From positions 1-31,249 of the forward strand of contig JAJPYV010000358.1 in the NCBI GenBank assembly GCA_021204735.1: a stretch of DNA of 31,249 nucleotides, in the 5' to 3' direction. A program made the position numbers and the translations under genes. Within the stretch, counting starts at the first letter, position 1, and each line of letters opens with the position of its first letter. Shown here in pieces: positions 1 to 11,034 of this stretch. Under the pieces are notes generated by a model, which did not search any database, was not told where the DNA came from, and saw nothing but the letters and a program-made list of their open reading frames with translations. The stretch is from Prevotella sp. Lineage in GTDB: Bacteria; Bacteroidota; Bacteroidia; Bacteroidales; Bacteroidaceae.

Positions 1-63
1 TTATTATGTTTTTCTTACTTATTCGGATGTATTTAATTAAATTACGAAATTAAAAAGATAATA

Positions 64-98
64 AACAAAAATCAGCATTCAAGATGCTGATTTTTGTT
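64..98 (-). terminator. Rho-independent terminator of the starch operon
   Basis: A perfect 15-bp inverted repeat (64-78 and 84-98) encloses a 5-nt loop. It starts two bases after the stop codon of the GH13 amylase gene. Read on the minus strand, the 3' arm itself ends in a T-rich run and is followed by more T-rich sequence, as expected for an intrinsic terminator. The remaining leftmost 63 bases are AT-rich and show no gene. Confidence 0.85.
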
Positions 99-99
99 G

Positions 100-1992
100 T
101 TAAAATTCCAATATCAGAGTTTGACGTGAACGTAGTTTGAAATCCTTGTCTATGTTTATCAAGTTGCCGTTCATTACGTTTCTCGCTTGTTTCGTATCAC
201 CAATAACTTCTGCATAATGTGCGACACTGAATTCTACCGTTTCTTTCTTTCCGTTGATTATGGTCATTACGGTTTTTCCATTATATTGGCGTGTCAAAAC
301 ATAAATGCCGTTATGGGGAATGAACTGCTTCTGAGTGCCTTTTGTTATCACATCGTTACCTTGTCGCCAATGCAGTAATCTGCTTGTCCAGTCGAACATA
401 GCATTCTCCTCCTTTGTTCGCCCCTCTGCTGTAAAGGCATTTTTCTCATCATCAGGGAAACCACCAGGAAAATCTTTGCGTACGTTTCCATCAGTTATTT
501 CCTTAGTTCCATTCATCAGTATCTCCGTGCCATAGTAGAGTTGAGGCGTACGGTTCATTGTGAGTAGTAAAGCCAGGGCTTGTTTTAAGGCGACGGTATC
601 TTTTCCATTTTCAAGGAAACGGTCGGTGTCGTGATTTTCTATGAATGCCATTACGCTTGCCGGGTTAGGGTAGAGGTAGTCGTAAACTAAACTGTTGTAG
701 ATACGGTTGTAACCCTGCCACCAGTCGTCAGTTTCCTCCTTTTTTGCCATATTTATCTTGTCGTAGAAACTGAAGTCCATTACAGTTTTCAGATTGCTGT
801 TGATTCTTGCCACTTTAGAATCCTTTTGCCATGCAGCAGTATAGGCAGGTTCTGTTACCCATGTCTCACCTACTACATTGAAATTCGGATATTCCTCGTT
901 GAGTGCTTTCATCCACTTTGCCATTGCCTCAGCATCAGCGTATGGATAGGTATCCATGCGTATGCCGTTTATTCCTACAGTTTCAATCCACCATTCACTA
1001 TTTTGTATGAGATATGTCATAAGATGTGGATTTTTTTGGTTGAGATCGGGCATGGATGTAACGAACCATCCTTGCACTGTTTCCTTTAAGTCGATGTCAC
1101 TTCTATATGGGTCAACAACAGGTGTAAGCTTGTAGCTTGTCTGTATGAACTTGTCGTTTATCGTAATCTCTCCTGTTTTTTCGTCTTTTGTTACACATTC
1201 TGGCAGGTTGAGCCAGTCGTTTGAAGGCAAGTCTTTTACCCATGGATGGTCTAATCCACAATGGTTGAAAATCATATCCATTACAACTTTCAAGCCTTTC
1301 TGATGAGCCTCATCCACGAGTTGACGGTACTCCTCATTTGTTCCGAAACGGGGATCTACCTTGTAATAATTTGTTGTTGCATAACCGTGATAAGTACTTT
1401 GATTGCCTTGGTCGGGCGAGTTGTTTTCAAGCACTGGTGTGAACCATAATGCCGTTACACCAAGTTCATTGAAATAATCCAAGTGTTGGCGTATGCCCTC
1501 CAAGTCACCGCCATGCCGCAAACTGGGTTGTGTGCGGTCGGTCTTGAAAGCGTTCATACCCTTGATGTCGTTGTTGTCAAGGTTGCCATCAGCGAAACGG
1601 TCAGGCATTAGCATATATAGCACGTCGGCATTGGTGAATCCAATGCGTTGCTCTCCACTCATCTCACGGGCTTTCAGTTGGTATTTCACTTTCTTAGTCG
1701 ACTTTCCGTTAGTGAATGTTAGAGTCATCTCTCCTGGCTGTGCGTCCTTGATATTAAGATATACAAAAAGATAATTTGGACTGTCAAGGCGTACCAAACT
1801 GTCTATCTTTACACCATTATAGTCGGTCGTAACGTCTGCTGTCTGTATACCCTCACCATATACCATGAGTTGTAATGATGGGTTTTTCATTCCAACAAAC
1901 CAGTCGGTCGGTTCTATACGTTCTATGTTTACTGCTGCTTCCATTGTCATAAAGGATAACAATAAGCTTAAGGATAAAAAAAATTTTTTCAT
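100..1992 (-). CDS. Secreted GH13 alpha-amylase / neopullulanase (SusA-like)
   Basis: This is a glycoside hydrolase family 13 enzyme that cleaves alpha-1,4 bonds of starch or maltodextrins, probably in the periplasm. The chosen start (ATG at 1992, 630 aa) gives a clean signal peptide, MKKFFLSLSLLLSF, ending near MEAA. A TTG five codons upstream would overlap the pulA stop. A beta-sandwich N-terminal domain of the cyclomaltodextrinase type spans about residues 20-105. The barrel follows, with region I DMIFNH, nucleophile Asp about 347 (GIRMDTYPY), acid Glu about 376 (VGETW) and transition-state Asp about 455 (IENHDTDRF). The domain layout resembles the neopullulanase SusA of Bacteroides. It is the last gene of the malQ-susB-pulA-amylase operon, 11 bp after pulA. 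Substrate preference (starch, pullulan or cyclodextrin) cannot be read from the sequence. Confidence 0.92.
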   Translation of the reverse strand: MKKFFLSLSLLLSFMTMEAAVNIERIEPTDWFVGMKNPSLQLMVYGEGIQTADVTTDYNGVKIDSLVRLDSPNYLFVYLNIKDAQPGEMTLTFTNGKSTKKVKYQLKAREMSGEQRIGFTNADVLYMLMPDRFADGNLDNNDIKGMNAFKTDRTQPSLRHGGDLEGIRQHLDYFNELGVTALWFTPVLENNSPDQGNQSTYHGYATTNYYKVDPRFGTNEEYRQLVDEAHQKGLKVVMDMIFNHCGLDHPWVKDLPSNDWLNLPECVTKDEKTGEITINDKFIQTSYKLTPVVDPYRSDIDLKETVQGWFVTSMPDLNQKNPHLMTYLIQNSEWWIETVGINGIRMDTYPYADAEAMAKWMKALNEEYPNFNVVGETWVTEPAYTAAWQKDSKVARINSNLKTVMDFSFYDKINMAKKEETDDWWQGYNRIYNSLVYDYLYPNPASVMAFIENHDTDRFLENGKDTVALKQALALLLTMNRTPQLYYGTEILMNGTKEITDGNVRKDFPGGFPDDEKNAFTAEGRTKEENAMFDWTSRLLHWRQGNDVITKGTQKQFIPHNGIYVLTRQYNGKTVMTIINGKKETVEFSVAHYAEVIGDTKQARNVMNGNLINIDKDFKLRSRQTLILEF

Positions 1993-2003
1993 AACGATAT
2001 ATG

Positions 2004-3932
2004 TCAATTATGTATTATCATTGCACTCTGTGCAGGAACTGTCACTACTGGTCCTTCCACTGTGTCTATACCATTCTCATCTATTAAGATGTTGCGGCAG
2101 ACAACGGTGTATTTACCTTCTGGTATGTCAACTGTCTGTGATTGTCTTGCTGAGTTGAGGATTACTATTATGTTATTCCATTCATCACCACCTGCATTAT
2201 CTTTCAACTGGAAAGCCACGAGATTGTCCTTTACAGGCAGGAACTCAAGGTGTTCTCTCACCTTTTCTGCACTGCCAAGTCGGAATGCAGGATGATTCTT
2301 CCGTAATGAAATAAGTTTACTGTAATAATCAAATACTTGTGGATATTTTTCTAAGTTCGTCCAGTCGAGATGATTGATGCTATCAGGAGAATTGTAACTG
2401 TTGTGCACGCCTTTTTTGTCTCTAAGCATCTCTTCTCCACTGAGGATAAATGGTATACCTTGCGATGTGAGTACAGCAGTCTGTGCCAATAGGTCAAGAC
2501 GTATGATTTCCCCTTCCGTTATGTGGTGAATACTGGCACGAAGACGGTCTGTTAGACACATATCATCATGGCAACTGACGTATGCAATCATCTGACTTGG
2601 TTCATTAGTCCATGGTTCTTTACTGTAATTCACTTTCGACATATCAACTTGTGGGTGGGAAATTGCACCTACAATACCGAATTTCAAACTCTCTTCCTCA
2701 CCGGGAATACCTGCGAGGAATGCTCCTTCATGGTCATCATTGAATGGCCCTCTTAATGCATCCCGCATATCATCACAAAATGCAGCAATGCCATCCATTT
2801 GTCTTGTATTCGCTTTCATCGCAAGTTTTTCAGTAGGGTAGGCACATGTTCCTGCACTCCAGCCCTCACCATAGATAAATGCTTTTCCGAATTTTTCCTG
2901 CAATACCGAATGTATGTCATTCATTGTTTGTATATCGTGTACACCCATTAAATCTACACGAAAACCGTCAATGTGGTATTCTGACATCCAATAAGTCATT
3001 GACTTTATCATGAAATCACGCATACCTGGCATCTCACTTGCTGTCTCGTTGCCGCAACCTGAACCGTCAGAATATTTCCCATCTTCTGTTTTGCGATAGA
3101 AATAGTCTGGATAGGTACGCTGGAAATTACTGCCTTCTATGTCGTTGGTATGGTTGTAAACCACGTCTAACACCACGTCTATGTTGGCTTTGTGCAGAGC
3201 TTCAACCATCTCTTTAAACTCTCTTATTCTTGTCATTGGGTTGTAAGGGTCGGTGGAGTACGAGCCTTCTGGCACGTTATAGTTCAGGGGGTCATAACCC
3301 CAGTTGTACTGTGGTATGTCGATACGAGTCTCATCAATAGAGGCGAAATCAAACGAAGGTAGGATATGGATCGTGTTGACACCAAGTTTTTTCAGGTAAT
3401 TGATGGCTTTTGGTTCAGTTAGGGCAAGAAACTTACCCTTATGTTTTAATCCAGAAGAAATATCAATAGAGAAATCACGATGGTGCAGTTCATAGATTAT
3501 GCGGTCGCAAGGTTGCTTTATAGTCACATTGTTCCATTCCTCATCCCAATCGTCTGGATTAGTTTCTTTGAGGTCAATGATTGCAGCACGTTTGCCGTTA
3601 ACACCTACTGCTGTGGCGAAAACGCCAGGTGTCTCCCCACGCCCTATGTCAAAAGTATAGAATTTTCCTTTAAGGTCACCTTTTATCTCTGTCGTGTACG
3701 TTTCATTACCAGCCTTTTTCATCTTTACCGTCTTTAACGGTTTGACTGATGTTGCATCACCATAGATGCGCAATTTCACGTTTTTTACATTATTGGGAGC
3801 AAACAATTGGAATTTAGTAGCTTTCGGAGAGTACACTGACTCATTGAAAGTTTCCATAGTTTGGGCTTTTAACCCTTGATGTGCAAATGTAAATGAAAAG
3901 ATTCCTGCCATCAGGATGGATTTGATATTCAT
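2004..3932 (-). CDS. pulA: Secreted type I pullulanase (GH13 subfamily 14-like)
   Basis: The product (642 aa) is a debranching enzyme that hydrolyses alpha-1,6 branches of starch or pullulan. The signature YNWGYDP at residues 209-215 is diagnostic for type I pullulanases. Catalytic residues are visible: nucleophile Asp327 (GFRVDLMG), acid Glu356 (IYGEGW) and Asp456 (SCHDD). A CBM48-like beta-sandwich lies at about 30-125, before the barrel. A signal peptide of about 24 residues ending in LKAQ suggests periplasmic location. It sits 21 bp after susB and 11 bp before the amylase in the starch operon, where it would supply linear chains to its neighbours. The protein is shorter than the multi-domain pullulanases of enterobacteria and has only the core domains. 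Confidence 0.93.
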   Translation of the reverse strand: MNIKSILMAGIFSFTFAHQGLKAQTMETFNESVYSPKATKFQLFAPNNVKNVKLRIYGDATSVKPLKTVKMKKAGNETYTTEIKGDLKGKFYTFDIGRGETPGVFATAVGVNGKRAAIIDLKETNPDDWDEEWNNVTIKQPCDRIIYELHHRDFSIDISSGLKHKGKFLALTEPKAINYLKKLGVNTIHILPSFDFASIDETRIDIPQYNWGYDPLNYNVPEGSYSTDPYNPMTRIREFKEMVEALHKANIDVVLDVVYNHTNDIEGSNFQRTYPDYFYRKTEDGKYSDGSGCGNETASEMPGMRDFMIKSMTYWMSEYHIDGFRVDLMGVHDIQTMNDIHSVLQEKFGKAFIYGEGWSAGTCAYPTEKLAMKANTRQMDGIAAFCDDMRDALRGPFNDDHEGAFLAGIPGEEESLKFGIVGAISHPQVDMSKVNYSKEPWTNEPSQMIAYVSCHDDMCLTDRLRASIHHITEGEIIRLDLLAQTAVLTSQGIPFILSGEEMLRDKKGVHNSYNSPDSINHLDWTNLEKYPQVFDYYSKLISLRKNHPAFRLGSAEKVREHLEFLPVKDNLVAFQLKDNAGGDEWNNIIVILNSARQSQTVDIPEGKYTVVCRNILIDENGIDTVEGPVVTVPAQSAMIIHN

Positions 3933-3953
3933 TATTGTTGATGTTTTATCGTT

Positions 3954-6128
<2,175 letters not shown>

Positions 6129-8828
6129 TTATTGTCTTCCATTCTCACTTATAAGATTGGAGACATTTTTAATATAACCTTTATTATTGATTAAATCCTC
6201 AATATTTAGGTGCATTCTGTAACGCCAGTAATGATGAGGATTGGCAGGGATATTGATTCTTTCAGCATTGGCATCAGCAAGACGCAAGTTCTCATCTATA
6301 GAAAGCCAGTCTTGTATGGATAGTATGCAGAGCATTGATGGACAAGCGAGGTGCTTGGCGATAATTTCCTTTGCGAGCCAACCTGGTAAAGGATGTTCGG
6401 TCATACCATATTTATGCAAAGAGGAATTGTAATAATCTTGTGTACGCTCATAGTTCTCGTCCCACCATTGTCTTAATGTTGGTGTGTCATGACTCGATAT
6501 GGTGCATACTGAGCGGTATGGATTATTAGCGAGAATACCGAACCTGATGTGTGAGTCTTTCGGCATTGACTGAAGTTCAAGACTGAGTATCTTTAATTCA
6601 TTCATAACCCATGAGACACAGGCAGGAACCATACCAAGATCTTCAGCACAAACAAGCATACGGGTGGCGTTGATAAGTTTCGGTAACTTGTTCATCGCCT
6701 CACGATACCAGAAATTATTGTTGCGGTGATAGAAATAGTCGTTGTAAATATTATTGAACAATGCTTTATCACTATCATAAAGAGACTCGTATATGAAGTC
6801 AAATTGTACTGATATACGTGGGTGGAATTTGTTGACATCCTTGTGGTCACGTACAAACAGGACATCACTAATAAGAGCATAAAGCCCATCTCGAAGGTTG
6901 ATGTCTTCCTGATCTGTCTTTCCGATGAATGCAGCTTCCACCTTGCGTTGGGTGTCATATCCGGATTTCATCTTGTAGCGTCCGTCATGTGTTGGTTTAA
7001 GGTACTTTTTACGCACCATATCAGCTTTTTCACCAAACATACGGTCAAGTACCCAGTCGGTTATGAAAGGCTCTGTAAACAGTTCTTCCTGGAAATGCAG
7101 ACCGTAGGTTTCTATCTCCTCACGTGTCATTCCTAAAGCTGGGGCGAATTGGCCAAGTAAACCATGTACGGCATTGACAGGTATTTCCCATATACGGAAA
7201 AAGCCCAAAACATGGTCAATGCGGTATGCGTCAAAGAATTTTGCCATGTTCGAGAAACGATGTACCCACCATTTGCAGTCATCCTTAAGCATCTCATCCC
7301 AATTGTATGTAGGGAATCCCCAGTTCTGACCGTTAACCGAGAAATCATCAGGAGGTGCGCCAGCCTGACCGTTAAGGTTGAAATAACGGGGTTCTTGCCA
7401 TACATCGCAACCGTAACGATTCACACCGATTGGAATGTCGCCTTTCAGTATTACACCCTTTGAGCGTGCATAGTCATGTACTGAAGCCATTTGCGAGTTG
7501 AGAATGAACTGTACGAAGTAGTAAAAAGCAACTTGCTTGTAAGCTGCGTTACGTGGATTAGAAAGCATGCGTCTTTCATTCTCATCAAAAGAATTGTGAT
7601 CAAGCCATTTGGAGAAGTCAGCCGTTCCGTTTTTTTCTCTTAGGAAACAATATTGCGCGTATGGTACTAACCATGATTCATTTTCTTTGAAGAATGTCTT
7701 GAATTTCGTTGAAGCCAATATATTCTTACCTTCTTGAGTATAAATAATTGAGAGATATTCATTTTTTGCATTGTTTACACGCTCATAATCTATTTGCTTA
7801 AGGGCATTGAGTTCTTCACGTAAAACTTCAAATTCTTTTCTTCTTGTCTCATCAGCGATTTGTGGAAGGGCGTTTAGGTCGACATATTGGGGATGTAATG
7901 CAAAAATGCTTATGCAACTGTATGGATAAGAATCTGTCCATGTGTGTGTTGTTGTCGTGTCATTTATCGGCAAAATCTGTAATACTCGTTGTTTTGTCAA
8001 CGATACCCAGTCAATCATTTTCTTTAAGTCGCCAAAATCACCGACACCGAAGCTGTCTTTTGAACGTAAGGAAAATACAGGCACCAATGTTCCTGCACAT
8101 TTTGTATTGTATATGGGAAATAGAGCTCCCTCAACCTCGTATACTGCAATACTGCCATCTTCCATGTCGGGTATATACATATTTCGATTGTTACGGTCTT
8201 CCCATATAATATTTTCGTTATCTTTTATATCAACTGCAACAAATTTATATTCAAATGTCTTGTTGCTGAGTTTTTTAACATCAATATCTGCTACCCACTC
8301 ATTATAGTTGTGCTCATGCATTATCACTCCTGTCTTTACCTTCCATGAACCGAGTATTTTTTCGTTACCCACGAGCATAAGTCTTTCATTGCCACGCAAT
8401 TGTGGGGCACGCACTTTAATGCGGACTGTTATTGGATGTTCGTTCAATGGGGTTGGCTTGATTTTGCGCTGGTAAATACAGTCGGTAAAAGCGGAACTGT
8501 AAAGATATGAATCTTCTGGAATGTCAATCCAACGGTCAAAAACAATAAAATTTTTAACCTTGCCACGGTGCAGTTCGAGACGGTGAGCCTCTGTTTTCCA
8601 TTCTTCTCGTATAATATTATTCTCACCACGTAATACGCTGTAATAATAATCTATATACTTGTTGACCTTAAAGTCTAATTTAAGATTGCATGTCCATACT
8701 TTCCCATCTACGGTAGTCATCCGATATGGGATAGTGACGCTTTCTCCGTTTACTTTCTCACTAATCAAATTTAGTATAAGTTCTTCGCCAAAATTTGTTA
8801 CGTATGCTATGTTTAGAAGTATGTTCAT
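6129..8828 (-). CDS. malQ: 4-alpha-glucanotransferase (GH77, DPE2-like, two CBM20)
   Basis: The enzyme (899 aa) transfers glucan segments between maltodextrins (amylomaltase / disproportionating reaction). Two starch-binding CBM20-like domains precede the catalytic part (about residues 1-105 and 130-235). The GH77 domain follows from about 245, with GDIPIGVNRYGCDVW, AGAPPDDFSVNGQNWG, nucleophile Asp538 (YRIDH), acid Glu729 (CAEDLG) and Asp781 (SSHDTP). Nucleophile and acid are 191 residues apart, against roughly 48 in E. coli MalQ, so an insertion of about 140 residues lies between them, as in plant DPE2. There is no signal peptide, so it should be cytoplasmic, unlike the next three gene products. 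It is the first gene of the starch operon, behind a promoter and a LacI-type operator-like site. Confidence 0.95.
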   Translation of the reverse strand: MNILLNIAYVTNFGEELILNLISEKVNGESVTIPYRMTTVDGKVWTCNLKLDFKVNKYIDYYYSVLRGENNIIREEWKTEAHRLELHRGKVKNFIVFDRWIDIPEDSYLYSSAFTDCIYQRKIKPTPLNEHPITVRIKVRAPQLRGNERLMLVGNEKILGSWKVKTGVIMHEHNYNEWVADIDVKKLSNKTFEYKFVAVDIKDNENIIWEDRNNRNMYIPDMEDGSIAVYEVEGALFPIYNTKCAGTLVPVFSLRSKDSFGVGDFGDLKKMIDWVSLTKQRVLQILPINDTTTTHTWTDSYPYSCISIFALHPQYVDLNALPQIADETRRKEFEVLREELNALKQIDYERVNNAKNEYLSIIYTQEGKNILASTKFKTFFKENESWLVPYAQYCFLREKNGTADFSKWLDHNSFDENERRMLSNPRNAAYKQVAFYYFVQFILNSQMASVHDYARSKGVILKGDIPIGVNRYGCDVWQEPRYFNLNGQAGAPPDDFSVNGQNWGFPTYNWDEMLKDDCKWWVHRFSNMAKFFDAYRIDHVLGFFRIWEIPVNAVHGLLGQFAPALGMTREEIETYGLHFQEELFTEPFITDWVLDRMFGEKADMVRKKYLKPTHDGRYKMKSGYDTQRKVEAAFIGKTDQEDINLRDGLYALISDVLFVRDHKDVNKFHPRISVQFDFIYESLYDSDKALFNNIYNDYFYHRNNNFWYREAMNKLPKLINATRMLVCAEDLGMVPACVSWVMNELKILSLELQSMPKDSHIRFGILANNPYRSVCTISSHDTPTLRQWWDENYERTQDYYNSSLHKYGMTEHPLPGWLAKEIIAKHLACPSMLCILSIQDWLSIDENLRLADANAERINIPANPHHYWRYRMHLNIEDLINNKGYIKNVSNLISENGRQ

Positions 8829-8857
8829 AGATTACAGGTTATTATTATTTATGTTGC

Positions 8858-8865
8858 CAAAGTTA
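8858..8865 (-). promoter_or_regulatory. Promoter -7 box of the starch operon
   Basis: The minus strand reads TAACTTTG here, an exact match to the Bacteroidetes -7 consensus TAnnTTTG. Transcription would start near 8851, about 23 nt before the malQ ATG. No TTTG is found at the expected -33 position (the minus strand reads T-rich, TTTAC-like sequence there), which would fit a promoter that needs an activator. Confidence 0.6.
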
Positions 8866-8919
8866 ATAATAAAAGAAAAAAATGAAAAGTAAATGTAAAG
8901 TAGTTTTTTCAATTATTCA

Positions 8920-8933
8920 TGCAAACGTTTACA
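8920..8933. promoter_or_regulatory. LacI-family operator-like palindrome upstream of malQ
   Basis: TGCAAACGTTTACA is a 14-bp palindrome with a single half-site mismatch and a central CG. It fits the generic LacI/CcpA-family operator TGnAAACGnTTnCA. It is centred about 75 bp upstream of the predicted transcription start of the starch operon, a position more typical of activation than of steric repression. A maltose-responsive LacI-type regulator is a plausible ligand, but none is encoded in this window. Confidence 0.6.
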
Positions 8934-8948
8934 CAAAAAATTTTCTTT

Positions 8949-8969
8949 TCTGAAAGACTGATTTTCAGA
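8949..8969 (-). terminator. Possible terminator after the PAP2 gene
   Basis: A perfect 7-bp stem (TCTGAAA / TTTCAGA) with a 7-nt loop overlaps the PAP2 stop codon. On the minus strand it is followed by an A-rich stretch and then a run of six T. The T run is a few bases away from the stem, so termination may be partial. It would separate PAP2 from the starch operon on the same strand. Confidence 0.45.
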
Positions 8970-9627
8970 GATTTACAATGAAAGTAAAACCATCGGGCAT
9001 AATAGCCACATCAACATTTTTTTTCCAACCTGTCATAAGGTCGCCCAAACGGTATCCTGCCTCTGCGGATGCTACCCCGATAGCTGCTCCTGCTAATACG
9101 TCTCCCCAATGGTGACGGTTACGTATCACACGGTCGGCAGCGGTAAATACGGCAACTGTATATCCTGCAACACTTATCCAAGGACTTTTCTTGCCGAATT
9201 CTTTGTGCAGTATTGTGGCTCCACAGAAAGCCATTGATGTATGGCCTGATGGGAAAGAATGGTTGTCAGTACCATCTGGTCGCATTGAATGAATACTGTA
9301 TTTAAGCGCATACGTTACTCCGACATCTATAGCGAATGAAGTTGCAGTATTTACAATCATGCGTTTCCATGAACTTTGAGAGTTTACACCGGCACCTTTT
9401 AAAATATATACGGAAGCTATTGGAACGTATTGTAAAACACCGTCAATACCGTCGCCATGATAACGCTTATACTGCGCCATACTGTTTAATGATATGAAAA
9501 CAGCAATAGTAAGAAGTACTATTTTGTTAGGCCAAATGCACTGCAAACTTGCTTGTACATTTCTGGAGCGGGAGTTTCTCTGATGAAAGTCAATAAATCT
9601 ATGGAACATGATTACAAACTTACACAT
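8965..9627 (-). CDS. PAP2-family membrane-associated phosphatase
   Basis: The product (220 aa) is a type 2 phosphatidic acid phosphatase-like protein. The three family motifs are present in order: Lys109 to Arg116-Pro, then SFPSGHT at 124-130, then Arg166 with His172 and Asp176 in the RNRHHWGDV segment. These form the vanadium-haloperoxidase-type active site that removes phosphate from lipid phosphates or undecaprenyl pyrophosphate. A hydrophobic stretch around residues 35-51 ending in SMAQ could be a late signal peptide, which would put the active site in the periplasm. The N-terminal 30 residues before it are unusually polar, and the true start may lie downstream: a TAAGTTTG -7-like box overlaps the 5' end at 9615-9622. 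The substrate is not deducible. Confidence 0.85.
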   Translation of the reverse strand: MCKFVIMFHRFIDFHQRNSRSRNVQASLQCIWPNKIVLLTIAVFISLNSMAQYKRYHGDGIDGVLQYVPIASVYILKGAGVNSQSSWKRMIVNTATSFAIDVGVTYALKYSIHSMRPDGTDNHSFPSGHTSMAFCGATILHKEFGKKSPWISVAGYTVAVFTAADRVIRNRHHWGDVLAGAAIGVASAEAGYRLGDLMTGWKKNVDVAIMPDGFTFIVNL

Positions 9628-9758
9628 AAAATCCGAATTATTTTCATTTGCATTTAATAAAATGTTGGATTTATACTTCTTGTCAATTGATTTCGAAATT
9701 ATATAATCAAGTTTTATCTACTTTTCAGTAAATTAACGTTACAAGACATTATCCTTTC

Positions 9759-9789
9759 TTTGTTTCCTAACTTACATTTTGTAACTTTG
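9759..9789 (+). promoter_or_regulatory. Promoter of mltG
   Basis: TTTG (9759-9762) and TAACTTTG (9782-9789) are separated by 19 bp, a textbook Bacteroidetes sigma-70 (ABfA) promoter. Transcription would begin near 9796, giving a leader of about 43 nt. The rest of the 211-bp divergent gap towards the PAP2 gene shows nothing else clear. Confidence 0.8.
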
Positions 9790-9838
9790 CAGCCAAAATG
9801 TGTGAATATAAGTCATAAATCAACAAAAAGACATAAAT

Positions 9839-10858
9839 ATGATTACTTCAAAGAAATTCATATTTGCGGCAGTGGTAGCACTGATTATTATTATAGGCTT
9901 GTGCTACTATTATTTTTTCTCTGCAATGCTTTCCGTCGGTGAGAACCAATATGTATATATTGATGCTGATGATAATATAGATTCCGTATATGCTAAACTC
10001 GAACCTATCGCTACTCAACATGGTATGACAGGTTTTAAGACTATTGCAAGGCATGGGTCGTATGGTGACAAGATACGTACAGGTAGATATGAGATTGATA
10101 AGAATAATGGTGCGTTTACCGTTTTCAGAAAGTTGAAAAGCGGCACACAATCACCTGTGTCCTTGACAATACCGAGTGTGAGGACGGCAGATAAGTTGGC
10201 AGAGGTATTGTCTAAAAAACTGATGCTTGACAGTCTTGAGCTTTATGATGCGATTACAGACTCTGTCAAATGTGCTAAGTATGGTTATACTCCTGAAACA
10301 ATGTTGTGTTTGTTTATTCCGAATACTTACGAGGTTTATTGGAACATTCCATTGGACAAATTCCTTGAGAAAATGGAAAGTGAGAATGATAAGTTTTGGA
10401 ATGCTGAACGTAAGAAGAAAGCATCTGAAATGGAACTTACAGAAGTAGAGGTGATGACATTAGCAAGTATTGTTGACGAAGAGACAACAAACAATGAGGA
10501 AAAGCCGATGATTGCGGGAATGTATTATAACCGGTTGAAAGCTGATATGCCATTACAGGCTGACCCTACAATAAAGTTTGCGCTTAATGATTTCAGTATT
10601 CAACGAATATATCACAATATGCTTAAAATAGACAGTCCTTACAATACTTATAAGTATGAAGGATTGCCACCTGGACCGATACGCATACCATCAGTGGCGG
10701 GTATTGATGCCGTGCTCAACTATGTGCATCATGATTACCTCTATATGTGTGCTAAAGAAGATTTCAGTGGTACTCATAATTTTGCACAAACATACGAAGA
10801 ACATTTGAAAAATGCCGCAAATTATGCTGCCGCATTGAATGAGCGGGATATTAAATGA
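9839..10858 (+). CDS. mltG: Endolytic transglycosylase MltG (YceG-like)
   Basis: The product (339 aa) cleaves nascent peptidoglycan strands and is thought to set glycan length by terminating their synthesis. One transmembrane helix lies at about residues 7-28 with the rest in the periplasm, as usual for MltG. A small LysM-like region precedes the catalytic domain. The family core is visible at about 205-248: LASIVDEETTNNEEKP, then YYNRL and MPLQADPTIKFAL. The catalytic glutamate should be in the IVDEET segment, probably Glu215. The usual IVEKET sequence has Asp213 at its first acidic position here. It is transcribed alone, and the following 176-bp gap holds only an AT-rich palindrome and the glnS promoter. 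Confidence 0.95.
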   Translation: MITSKKFIFAAVVALIIIIGLCYYYFFSAMLSVGENQYVYIDADDNIDSVYAKLEPIATQHGMTGFKTIARHGSYGDKIRTGRYEIDKNNGAFTVFRKLKSGTQSPVSLTIPSVRTADKLAEVLSKKLMLDSLELYDAITDSVKCAKYGYTPETMLCLFIPNTYEVYWNIPLDKFLEKMESENDKFWNAERKKKASEMELTEVEVMTLASIVDEETTNNEEKPMIAGMYYNRLKADMPLQADPTIKFALNDFSIQRIYHNMLKIDSPYNTYKYEGLPPGPIRIPSVAGIDAVLNYVHHDYLYMCAKEDFSGTHNFAQTYEEHLKNAANYAAALNERDIK

Positions 10859-10978
10859 CATTTCGTTGTAATAATAATTATTATAATAGCAATATGCAAG
10901 AAAATATATTAAAAAGTTTTCAATATGTTATTAAAAAGAGCATTCTGAAAACAAAATAATTAGAAAAAGCGTATTTGC

Positions 10979-11010
10979 TTTGCCTTTAATATAAATTATA
11001 TGTATCTTTG
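10979..11010 (+). promoter_or_regulatory. Promoter of glnS
   Basis: TTTG (10979-10982), a 20-bp spacer and TATCTTTG (11003-11010) match the Bacteroidetes promoter consensus. The start of transcription would be near 11017, leaving a leader of about 18 nt before the glnS ATG. Confidence 0.75.
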
Positions 11011-11034
11011 TGGCAATAAAACATCATTACGTAT

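Noticed and set aside
10866..10886. AT-only palindrome after mltG considered as a terminator
   Set aside because: It contains no G-C pairs in the stem and no T-tract follows, so it is unlikely to end transcription.
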